From NCBI RefSeq assembly GCF_002197845.1, contig NZ_NIDE01000020.1, positions 481,460 through 545,459 on the forward strand: DNA of 64,000 nt, read 5' to 3'. Origin of the DNA: Fimbriiglobus ruber (GTDB taxonomy: Bacteria; Planctomycetota; Planctomycetia; Gemmatales; Gemmataceae). Numbering within the stretch: position 1 is the stretch's first letter; every line of letters starts with the position of its first letter. Under the pieces are notes generated by a model, which was given only the letters and a program-made list of their open reading frames with translations, did not search any database and was not told the origin of the DNA. Below, piece after piece: positions 28,101 to 34,878 of this stretch. The position numbers and the translations under genes were made by a program.

Positions 28101-28685
28101 AAAAGTCTCGTGTCGCTGATGCCCGACAACCTCGTGTCGGCACTGACCGAGGACGAACTCATCGACGTGGTCGAGTACCTCACCAAACTCCAGACCGCGT
28201 CGCTCACGCCCGAATCGTGGCAAATCGCCGGCCCGTTCGACAGCCCCGGTGGCAACGACGGCCTGGACATCGCCCACGGCCCGGAAAAGGGCGCGTTCGA
28301 TGTGGCGGCGAAGTTCAAGGGCAAGCTTGCGGACGTGACCTGGAAGCAGGTTCGCACGACCGCCGCGAACTACCTCGACCTGGCGGCCCTTCACGGCAAC
28401 GCGGGGGTGAACTCTCTGACTTACGCCTACAAGGAAATCGAATCCCCGGTTGACCAGGACGCGACCGTACTACTCGGCACCGACGACGGTGGGAAGATGT
28501 ACGTGAACGGCACAGAGGTGTTCACGTCGCGCGAGACCCGTGCCGCGGCACCGGCCCAGAATCAGATTCCCGTGAAGCTCAAGAAAGGCAAGAACACGAT
28601 CCTGCTCAAGATCGCCAACGGGAACAACCCGCACGGGTTCTATTTCACGATCCTGTCCGGGCAGGAGTTGAAGACAGTGAAGTAA
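25176..28685 (+). CDS. PVC-type haem-binding CxxCH protein (propeller, HEAT-like region, cytochrome c)
   Basis: The 1169-residue secreted protein has signal peptide ALTLAAALAAPAIAQ. An N-terminal beta-propeller of the membrane-bound dehydrogenase type (TIGR02604) spans residues ~25-430, with repeated DKDGDGKAD calcium-like loops. A helical HEAT-like region covers ~430-860. A TIGR02603 cytochrome c domain has haem motif CLKCH at Cys885 and GQGGQIGPDLSMIGKKG. A C-terminal beta domain follows (LLGTDDGGKMYVNGTEVF). It is probably periplasmic oxidative or electron-transfer machinery of the kind expanded in planctomycetes. The ATG at 25176 gives the signal peptide; the frame is open 84 codons further upstream. 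Codons for residues ~410-540 are less GC-rich. Confidence 0.88.
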   Translation: MSRWLFALTLAAALAAPAIAQVAPDKVLATMKAGDGLQVELFAHEPMLINPTSIDVDHLGRVWVAEAVNYRRKNFGRPILRPEGDRIVILTDKDGDGKADESTVFYQGPELYGPLGVCVAKDAVGPGYKVFVCQSPDILVFEDKDGDGKADGPPKKFLTGFGGYDHDHGVHGISIGPDGKFYFTVGDGGVTALQSSDGKGRVWKSNQTDCRAGTVWRCDTDGKNLELIAHNFRNNYEACVNSFGEVWLSDNDDDGNQQTRICFVMPGGDYGYNPRGPGESHWHEEKPGIVHKTLRTGFGSPTGICFYEGNLLAEKFRGNLLHCDAGPREVRCFHIKPKGAGYELDKTLMLTSTDTWFRPSAVRVGPDGSVFVADWYDPGVGGHGMGDWTRGRIYRLTPAGHKGYKVSEVKLDTKEGILAALGSPCLATRASAIARIWSMPFKEAQKLTAEGIDSKDTAFGARCFTQHQKLFWAAPDGEKLVHAASTFYITEPKQTSQQNQLTMRAMREPILFVMDPGTLREYALASRKADPEVFTKKFYTLAKHYDGQDIFYRAALNIACGTDPARRDAILADFDKHFPEWNDKVADLVWELRPKSVLPRLVKLMGDEKITAAQKGRIVDILASSDDTAAGVTMLSLLKGDAPAEVKARALDNLKLFLPTKWKAIGQLPELKSAIDGLLADAKTKVTGLQLVAAAHFTPAVEAVEKVANDDKQPVEVRVEAVHTLAQLPTLDAVAALINLGQPQNPLTFECIKAIGNHLPTGSKATDAGKRALEALQMGITLEGASREVKAASLAALVGSRAGTDWLLLLKEKNQMPAEIVADAGRLLRNSPFQAQRSKAMLLFPAPGKLDPKKLPSIAVLAKRAGSAENGQRLLAASVGNEVQCLKCHMVRGQGGQIGPDLSMIGKKGSRENIIESILQPSKAIADQYVSWKIDTVDGQSIVGLLVQETENSLTLRDANGKDYVIPVKDVDKRSKSLVSLMPDNLVSALTEDELIDVVEYLTKLQTASLTPESWQIAGPFDSPGGNDGLDIAHGPEKGAFDVAAKFKGKLADVTWKQVRTTAANYLDLAALHGNAGVNSLTYAYKEIESPVDQDATVLLGTDDGGKMYVNGTEVFTSRETRAAAPAQNQIPVKLKKGKNTILLKIANGNNPHGFYFTILSGQELKTVK

Positions 28686-28687
28686 GA

Positions 28688-28804
28688 TTTTTCGCCGCAG
28701 ATTTACGCAGATCAACGCGGATCAGAACAGAGATAAGAGAAAGACTTCTCTATTCTTATCTCTGTTCTGATCCGCGTTGATCTGCGTAAATCTGCGGCGA
28801 AAAA
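28688..28804. repeat. Perfect 50-bp-arm palindrome (family A)
   Basis: Arms at 28688-28737 and 28755-28804 are perfect inverted repeats of 50 bp around a 17-bp loop. They start TTTTTCGCCGCAGATTTACG. It is the same family as 2618-2719. It starts 2 bp after the stop of the PVC-type gene. Before the IS inserted, it also lay next to the M24 peptidase stop, so it may work as a two-way terminator. Confidence 0.9.
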
Positions 28805-28825
28805 TGCTTTATTTCAGCGAAATCG

Positions 28826-30528
28826 TAGGCTGATCGGAAGTCAGGCTGGCCGTGGTTTCGGGTTCATCCCGGATCTGGTACGGTTTTTCCCGGGGCCGAG
28901 TCGGTCCCGAGGAACTTCCGCCGTAGCCACTGGACCGTCGACCCGAACATCTGTTTCGCCCACGTCTGAACGACCTTCTCGGGAACCCGCTCGAGGTCGC
29001 CCTGGATCTGCTCCGGGTAGTCGTCCCGATCATGGCCCCCAACCCCACGCTCAACCCCGTCAACCCACTGGCCGATTGGTCCCCGGACAAGCGCTTGAGA
29101 ACCCCGAACGCGGATTCCACGATCTCCGTACTCCCGACCAGCCGTTCGCCCGGGTGGGCCGCCCGGGTCTCCCGACCGACGTACGCCCGCAACCGGTTCC
29201 GCAAGCGTTCCGTGGTCGGATGGTCGCGGGTCGCCAACGGTTCCCACGCCTCGGCGACCAGGGCCGGGGTCCGGGCGCCGAACCCCTCGACCCGGACCAC
29301 CCGGACGGTCGCCTGGGCCAGCGCGTGTTGGTCGGCCCAGACCGGCAGCGCCGCCGCGTACCCGGCCACCCACCCGTAGTGCGCCACCACGTCCGCATCC
29401 GGTTCCGCGGCCTGCAACTTCCGCAGAACGAACGGGCCGAACCGGACGAACGCGGCCACACTCAGGTACCGTCCCCGAGCCCGCAACGTTGGGGCCATCA
29501 GGTGCGCCGACCGGGTCTGGCGAATCGCCGCCGCGGTGGCCGCCATCTGGCGGGTGAACGCCGCCCACTGGGGATCGCCCTCCCAGTAGTGCTTGAGCAG
29601 GTTAGCCGCGACGTGGGTCACGTCCGCCACCCCGACGGTGTCCGGATACCGGACCCGGAAGTCCTGAATGCCGGCCCGCCATTCGGTCGCCCCGTCGGAC
29701 ACGATCTGCCGCGGCGGCCCGGTCCGGGCGACCGCGTCGGCCAGCGCGGTGGCGACCTGCGCGCGGTTCGTGGTGGCCATCGGAACCAGGGCCAGGAGAT
29801 GCACATCAGCCAACGGGAGGGGGCGGACCCCGAACGGCACCTGATCGAGTGGGATGCCAAAGATGGCGAACAATTTCTGGTGACCGATCTGGAGGGTGTG
29901 GTCGATCAGCCACGCCCACGAGTGGTCGTGGGCCAGGGGGCGCGTGAGGTGGGCGTACCCGAGTCGGACGACCCACGACCGGACGGTGGTCGGGCACGGC
30001 GTCCGGTCGGTGTCCAGGGCGGTCGGCCCGGCGGCGGCCACGACGGCCAGCGCGGCGGCCGTTCCGCGGAACGACAACCCGGCCTGCCGGACGAGGGCGA
30101 CGGCGAGACCGATGACGGCGACGGGGTATTGGCCGCCGCGGGGGGACAAATCTTTTTGGGGGGCGCGACATCGCCCGCGTCGGCCCCATCCGGGCGATAC
30201 CGGGCGACTTCCTGTTCGAGGTGGTCGACCCGTTGTTGCAGGTGGTCGACCCGCTGTTGCAGGTCCTCGGCCCGCTGACGATGACGTTGGCGGGACGCGA
30301 CGAGATCCCGGACGCGGATGGTCAAGGCTTTCTGTTCGGCTTTGCGGGCGGCCGCTTTCGCTTTCCAGGCGTCCCGCGAGCGGACCAGTTTGGGGATCAG
30401 AATCCGGGGCGGGGTGTGGAATGCCGTTGCGGTTGCCATGCGAGCCTCGTGCCCGACAAGCGGGAAACAGTTCCCGGAAGTAGAATCGCGCGAATAATCC
30501 GCGACAAGCCCAACTTCCGATCAGCCTA
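28826..30528 (-). mobile_element. Insertion sequence, 1703 bp, 16-bp perfect TIRs, 9-bp target duplication
   Basis: The ends 28826-28841 (TAGGCTGATCGGAAGT) and 30513-30528 are perfect inverted repeats, with weaker matching for about 15 bp further in. GCGAAATCG occurs directly outside both ends (28817-28825 and 30529-30537), a 9-bp target-site duplication. The element contains one transposase gene on the minus strand, broken by two one-base deletions. I cannot assign it to a named IS family. It sits at the extreme 3' end of the M24 peptidase gene. Confidence 0.9.
28864..30439 (-). pseudogene. Transposase with N-terminal coiled coil and DDE-like core, two frameshifts
   Basis: The reconstructed protein starts at 30439 (MATATAFHTPPRILIPKLVR) with a heptad-rich coiled coil (RAEDLQQRVDHLQQRVDHLE). 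A core has candidate acidic residues in WAWLIDHTLQIG, QIVSDGATEW and STEIVESAFGVLKRL. A Lys/Trp-rich end follows (VVQTWAKQMFG, QWLRRKF). The frame changes at the six-G run 30140-30145, where one extra base joins DVAPPKKICPP to RGGQYPVAVIG. It changes again at 29025-29027, where one extra base joins GLGAMIG to DDYPEQIQGD. As written it cannot make a full protein. The C-termini of the separate frames are artefacts. Confidence 0.75.
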
Positions 30529-31606
30529 GCGAAATCGTGTGGTGGCTCAGTTTCTCGAATCCGGTGCCGGTGATCAGGTAGTTGTTCTCGATGCGGACGC
30601 CGCCGACGTTGTCCACGTAGAGACCGGGTTCGAGCGTCACCACATCCCCAGCGACCAGCGTTTCCGTGGCTTTTTCCACGAAGAACGGTGCTTCGGGGTG
30701 GGAGAGGCCGATGCCGTGGCCGGCGTGGTGGGGGAAGTTGTCGGCTACGCCGGCCGCTTCAAATACGCCGCGGACCGCGCGGTACACGTCCAGGCAGGCA
30801 GCGCCGGCTTTCAGCTTCTGTTCGCCCGCGGCCATCGCGGCCACGGAGAGGTCGAAGAGACGCCGCTGGCCGTTGGTAGGCTCGGCACCGACGACCAGTG
30901 TGTTCGTGAAGTCGCTCCGGTAGCCCTGGATCACGACCGAGTAGTCGAGAATCAGCGTCTCGCCCGCGGCGATGACGTGGCTGGTCGGGGCTCCGCCGCG
31001 CTTCTTGGAACCGGGCGAGACCGCGAAGTCGCCGTAGACGATGTTGGCTTGCCCGGCCGCCAGCGTGCAGGCCTGGAACATGCCGGTGTAGACTTCCAGT
31101 TCCGTCATGCCGGGGCGGACGTTCGCCCGAGCCCAGGCGTGGCCGGCTTCGGTCGCCCGCATGCTCGCGTTCAGGACCGAGAGTTCGTCCGCGGCTTTGA
31201 CCCGCCGCATCTCGGTGACGGCTTCCCAAAGCGCCGGGGCGAGCGGGTCGGTGACCTGATCATGGACGCGGCCGCCGGTGGCGGCGCGGTCGATCGCTTC
31301 GCGAAGGATCAGTCGGCGGGGACCGCGGCCGGGGGACTTGCCGTCGTACCACATCAGCGGAATCCGCTCGTCGACGAGCGAGAACTCGACCGACTTTGGA
31401 GCCCGGTGGTCGTGGAACAGCGTTGTTCGCCCGTCTGGGGCGATGAGCAGCAACCCGCCATAGTCCGCACCGAGGCTGAACGGGTCGGCGTAGAAGTTGG
31501 CGAAATACCGGAGGTTCAGCGGGTCGCCCAGGAGAAGGGGGCCGCCGTGTTGGAGGCGGGCGAGGAGTGCCTGTCGCCGTCCTTTGCATCCGTCCGCGGT
31601 CAGCAC
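30521..31606 (-). CDS. M24-family metallopeptidase (Xaa-Pro peptidase-like)
   Basis: The 361-residue cytoplasmic enzyme has a creatinase-type N-terminal domain and a pita-bread M24 domain. All five metal ligands are visible: Asp in LILDYS, Asp in YRSDFTNT, His in GHGIGLSHPE, Glu in VTLEPGLY and Glu in VRIENNYL. It probably removes residues before proline from peptides. The GTG start at 31606 has GGGAGG six bases upstream and follows the stop of the LURP-one gene by 2 bp, so the two are coupled. The 3' end is cut by an insertion sequence that changes the last codon: ...TISLG-stop now, ...TISLK-stop when the flanks are joined. Confidence 0.88.
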   Translation of the reverse strand: MLTADGCKGRRQALLARLQHGGPLLLGDPLNLRYFANFYADPFSLGADYGGLLLIAPDGRTTLFHDHRAPKSVEFSLVDERIPLMWYDGKSPGRGPRRLILREAIDRAATGGRVHDQVTDPLAPALWEAVTEMRRVKAADELSVLNASMRATEAGHAWARANVRPGMTELEVYTGMFQACTLAAGQANIVYGDFAVSPGSKKRGGAPTSHVIAAGETLILDYSVVIQGYRSDFTNTLVVGAEPTNGQRRLFDLSVAAMAAGEQKLKAGAACLDVYRAVRGVFEAAGVADNFPHHAGHGIGLSHPEAPFFVEKATETLVAGDVVTLEPGLYVDNVGGVRIENNYLITGTGFEKLSHHTISLG

Positions 31607-31608
31607 GG

Positions 31609-32235
31609 TCAGCCTCCCAGGTCGAGCAGGTCGTTCCCGGCCGTCCGGGACTCGGATTTGAAAATCATGTCGGTCGCGAGGGCGGCGGCCAGGACGAGCG
31701 TTTTGGCGACGGTTTGGTCCCGGAGATCCTCGGCCACCTCGACCATGTACGTGTCGGCCGAGGTGAAGAGTTCCTTGACCACCCCGCCCCACTTCTTCGA
31801 CACGACGCCGAGTTCGACCGCGTGGTCGGGCGTGAGGACGCGGTACGTAAAGCCGATGAAGTTGCCCCGGACTTCGGCGAACTGCTTGTCGTTCTTATCG
31901 TAGACGTAGAAGCCGCCGCTCCAGGAGAGGATTTTGCTTTTGAAATACCCGATCATCTCACCCTGGTTGTCGTGAACTTCGACCCGGGACTGGAAGAGGT
32001 ACCAACCGCGGCGGATGGTGAAGATCAACTCGTTCCCCGGTAGCCCGCGCACCTCGACCGCCGTCGGCATCAGCTGCTTGCTGACGAACCAGCGGAGTAC
32101 CTGGGTCAACACCCCGATCTTTTCCTCGGCGATGCCGATCTCTTCTGACGTGTCGCCGTCGAAGATGTTGTAGGTGTTGTGCGAGGCCAGGAACTTGACC
32201 TTTTCCTTGACCATGAACCGGCGGGCGTCGAACAC
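31609..32235 (-). CDS. LURP-one-related protein, copy 1
   Basis: The 208-residue protein has the LURP-one/Tubby-C/scramblase-like pattern. It begins FDARRFMVKEKVKFLASHNT, continues with YNIFDGDTSEEIG and repeated strands (FTIRRGWYLFQSRVEVHDNQ, YVYDKNDKQFAEVRG), and ends with a hydrophobic helix (LVLAAALATDMIF). That C-terminal helix matches the buried or membrane-interacting helix known in this fold. It starts with GTG. It is a paralogue of the gene at 32325-32948 and is coupled to the M24 peptidase downstream. Its role is unknown; membrane or lipid association is inferred from the fold. Confidence 0.72.
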   Translation of the reverse strand: MFDARRFMVKEKVKFLASHNTYNIFDGDTSEEIGIAEEKIGVLTQVLRWFVSKQLMPTAVEVRGLPGNELIFTIRRGWYLFQSRVEVHDNQGEMIGYFKSKILSWSGGFYVYDKNDKQFAEVRGNFIGFTYRVLTPDHAVELGVVSKKWGGVVKELFTSADTYMVEVAEDLRDQTVAKTLVLAAALATDMIFKSESRTAGNDLLDLGG

Positions 32236-32258
32236 GATGAACCCCGGGCGAAAGAAGG

Positions 32259-32283
32259 AACCCGCGGAGCGAGCCGCGGGATA
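32259..32283 (-). terminator. Hairpin with pyrimidine tail after LURP-one copy 2
   Basis: On the minus strand CCCGCGGCTCGCTCCGCGGG forms a short stem followed by TTCCTTCTTT. It lies between the two LURP-one genes, about 40 bp after the stop of copy 2. It may reduce read-through between them. Confidence 0.45.
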
Positions 32284-32324
32284 AAGTCAGAACGGCGGGA
32301 GAGGTTCAAGATCAATTGCTCGGG

Positions 32325-32948
32325 TCAATCGTCGTCCCCGCCGCCGCCGCCGCCACTCGCCTTGCCGGCCTTGACGAAGAGCGTGTCGATCGCGATCGCG
32401 GCCCCGAGGACGAGCATTTTGATGACGGGTTGCTCGGCGAAATCCGGGTTCACCTGCACGACGTAAGTGTCCGCGCTGGTGAACAATGCTTTCGCCAGGC
32501 CGTCCCACTTCTTGGACACCTTGCCCATCTCGGCTTTGCCGTCCGGCGTCCAGAAGGTGTAGTCGGCCTTGAAGAGCTTGCCTTTGATTTCGCAGAACGG
32601 CTTACCGTCCTTGTCGGAGACGTTGAACCCGCCCTTGATGCTGAACAATTTCGCCTTATACGACCCGATGACTTGCCCGTGGGCGTCGAGGGCCTCGATC
32701 TTCTTAAACAGGAACCCACGGCGGCGGACCGAGAAGACGAGCGAGTCGTCCTGCTTTTCCCGGACCTCGACCGTCATGGGGGCTTTATCTTTCCCCAGTA
32801 CCAGCCCGAGCACCGCCCACAACCCGCTCACCTTTGAGGCGGCCTTGCCGAGTGGCTGGCCGCTCTCCGCGTCGAGGATGTCGTACTCTTTCTTGGACGA
32901 CAAGAGTTTGACCTGTTCCTTCACTACGAACGTGTTTTTTTCTAACAC
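32325..32948 (-). CDS. LURP-one-related protein, copy 2
   Basis: The 207-residue paralogue of the neighbouring gene begins VLEKNTFVVKEQVKLLSS with YDILDAESGQPLG. It has FSVRRRGFLFKKIEALDAHG, VSDKDGKPFCEIKGK and a C-terminal helix (IKMLVLGAAIAIDTLF). It ends in a Gly/Asp tail (GGGGGGDDD). I start at the GTG at 32948, which has GAGG upstream and makes the two copies collinear from residue 1; the frame is open 29 codons further upstream. The promoter is likely shared or back-to-back with ubiE, 119 bp away. Confidence 0.72.
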   Translation of the reverse strand: MLEKNTFVVKEQVKLLSSKKEYDILDAESGQPLGKAASKVSGLWAVLGLVLGKDKAPMTVEVREKQDDSLVFSVRRRGFLFKKIEALDAHGQVIGSYKAKLFSIKGGFNVSDKDGKPFCEIKGKLFKADYTFWTPDGKAEMGKVSKKWDGLAKALFTSADTYVVQVNPDFAEQPVIKMLVLGAAIAIDTLFVKAGKASGGGGGGDDD

Positions 32949-33067
32949 CAGGAACCTCGTTCGATCAGGAAAAGGGCTGGTTAAGGTGCGGGCCACACGA
33001 CGGTTTAGATAATAGACCGAGGTGATCCCGTCCACCCGCCCCGCCCATTCCGTCCCCGGGACGTGCC

Positions 33068-33808
33068 GTGACCCCGACCCTACTCGACAAGCGCGAGGAC
33101 CGCATCCGCCGGATGTTCGCCCAGATCGCGCCGTGGTACGACTTCCTGAACCACCTCCTCAGCCTCAACATCGATAAGGTCTGGCGGCGGTGGACCGTCG
33201 CCCTCGTTCCGCCCCGCCCCGCGACCGAAGGACCGATCCTCGACCTTTGTACCGGCACCGGCGACCTCGCGCTCGGGTACGATCGCGCGACCGGTGGCAG
33301 TGTCCCCGTCGTCGGCGCCGACTTTTGCCACGAAATGCTCGTCCGCGCCGCGAAGAAGGCGGCGAAACGCGGTGCCGGGGATCGGATCACGTTTATCGGG
33401 GCGGACGCCCAGGCGCTGCCGTTCGCGACGGACTCCTTCCAGTTGGTCACCGTCGCGTTCGGGCTGCGGAACGTGACGGATACGGACCTCGGCCTGGCCG
33501 AGATGGTTCGCGTCGTCCGGCCGGGCGGCCGGGTCGCGGTGTTGGAATTCTCCCGACCGCGTGGCCGGGTTTTCGGCCCGTTGTACCGGTGGTATTTTCG
33601 GGCCGTGCTGCCGCGGGTCGGGCAGGTTCTCTCGCGGAGCCCCGAGAGTGCGTACCGGTATTTGCCGGCCAGCGTGATGTCGTTCCCGGACGGCGACGAA
33701 CTCGCGGACAAGATGCGGGCGCACGGGTTGGCCGACGTGCGCTACTACCCGTTCACCTTCGGAATCGCCACCTTATATGTTGGAGTGAAGCCGCCGGCCG
33801 CTCCGTGA
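33068..33808 (+). CDS. ubiE: Demethylmenaquinone/ubiquinone methyltransferase
   Basis: This SAM-dependent C-methyltransferase of quinone synthesis (UbiE/MenG) has 246 residues. The SAM-binding loop is ILDLCTGTGDLALG. The UbiE signatures GLRNVTDTDLGLAEMVRVV and PGGRVAVLEFSRP are present, followed by RVFGPLYRWYF and YRYLPASVMSFPDGDEL, all typical. In planctomycetes the product is most likely menaquinone. It starts with GTG. hemE follows 38 bp downstream on the same strand, so respiratory quinone and haem synthesis are probably coexpressed. Confidence 0.92.
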   Translation: MTPTLLDKREDRIRRMFAQIAPWYDFLNHLLSLNIDKVWRRWTVALVPPRPATEGPILDLCTGTGDLALGYDRATGGSVPVVGADFCHEMLVRAAKKAAKRGAGDRITFIGADAQALPFATDSFQLVTVAFGLRNVTDTDLGLAEMVRVVRPGGRVAVLEFSRPRGRVFGPLYRWYFRAVLPRVGQVLSRSPESAYRYLPASVMSFPDGDELADKMRAHGLADVRYYPFTFGIATLYVGVKPPAAP

Positions 33809-33846
33809 CCCGCGCCGGCCCCCGCCGACTTTTGCCCCCGGTTCCC

Positions 33847-34869
33847 ATGCTCGACCCCGCGGCCCCGTCCCGTCACTTACTCGTCCGCGCGGCCCGGGGC
33901 GAGGCCGTCGAGCGCCCGCCGGTATGGGCCATGCGGCAGGCCGGGCGGTGGGATCCGGAATTCAACAAGGTCCGCGCGGGCCTCTCCTTTTACGAGTTCT
34001 CAGAAGACGTCGACAAGTCCGCCCGGGCCTCGTTGTGCCCGAAGCGGTTTGGCGTTGACGCGATCATCCTCTTCTACGACATCACCACGCTTCCCCTGGC
34101 GATGGGCCTGCCGTTCGAGTTGAAGAAGGACGTCGGCCCGACGCCGGACCGCGCGATCCGGACCACGGCCGACCTCGCCCGCCTCAACCCCGATCCCGCG
34201 CCCGAAAGCTACGGTCATATCCGCGCGCTGCTCAAGCGTGTGAAGGACGAGTTACGCGGGGAATTGCCGGTCATCGTCTTCGCGGGGGCGCCGTTCACCG
34301 TTGCCACGTATTGCATCGGCACCGGCAAGGACATGGCTTCCACTAGGCGGTTCGCGGCCGAGCAGCCTGCTGTTTGGGCAGGATTGCTGGACATCCTGAC
34401 CCACGCCACCAGCGGCTTCCTCAACACCCTGATCGCGGACGGCGCGGACGTTTATCAACTCTTCGACTCGTGGGCCGGCATGTTGACCGACGACGAATAC
34501 GACACCTGGGCTCAACCGCAGCACACCGCCATCCTTCGTGCCGCGCCGGACGTGCCCCGCATCTTGTTCGTGAAAGAGTGCCCGTACCTCGACCGCATGG
34601 CGACGACCGGGGCCGAAGTCGTGAGCCTGGGCACCTGCCACGACCTGGCCACGGCACGAGCCAAGTATCCCCACCTCGTCTTTCAGGGCAACGTCAGCGA
34701 AGACGTCATGCGGAAGGGAACGCCCGAGCAGGTAACGGCGGCCGTCCGCGCGTGCCTGAAGGCGGGTGGCGGGCGAAATCACATTGTCAATTTGAATCAC
34801 GGCGTCGGGAAAGAGACGCCGGTCGCGAACTTCGAGGCTTACGTCCGCGCGGTCAAGGAAGGCGCGTAA
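33847..34869 (+). CDS. hemE: Uroporphyrinogen decarboxylase
   Basis: It decarboxylates uroporphyrinogen III to coproporphyrinogen III in haem synthesis. The 340 residues include PPVWAMRQAGRWDPEFNKVR. The family norm is RQAGRYLPEYR, so Tyr-Leu is replaced by Trp-Asp. The substrate Asp region FGVDAIILFYDITTLPLAMG, YQLFDSWAGML and the late VNLNHGVGKETP are conserved. I use the ATG at 33847; a GTG at 33805 overlapping the ubiE stop is an alternative. Its 3' end is 9 bp from the convergent bioDA gene. Confidence 0.93.
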   Translation: MLDPAAPSRHLLVRAARGEAVERPPVWAMRQAGRWDPEFNKVRAGLSFYEFSEDVDKSARASLCPKRFGVDAIILFYDITTLPLAMGLPFELKKDVGPTPDRAIRTTADLARLNPDPAPESYGHIRALLKRVKDELRGELPVIVFAGAPFTVATYCIGTGKDMASTRRFAAEQPAVWAGLLDILTHATSGFLNTLIADGADVYQLFDSWAGMLTDDEYDTWAQPQHTAILRAAPDVPRILFVKECPYLDRMATTGAEVVSLGTCHDLATARAKYPHLVFQGNVSEDVMRKGTPEQVTAAVRACLKAGGGRNHIVNLNHGVGKETPVANFEAYVRAVKEGA

Positions 34870-34878
34870 CCGGATTCG

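Noticed and set aside
29076-30278. 400-codon plus-strand open frame across the transposase
   Set aside because: It is the antisense shadow of a GC-rich gene, with Arg/Gly/Pro-rich low-complexity sequence and no motif. The minus-strand transposase motifs explain the region.
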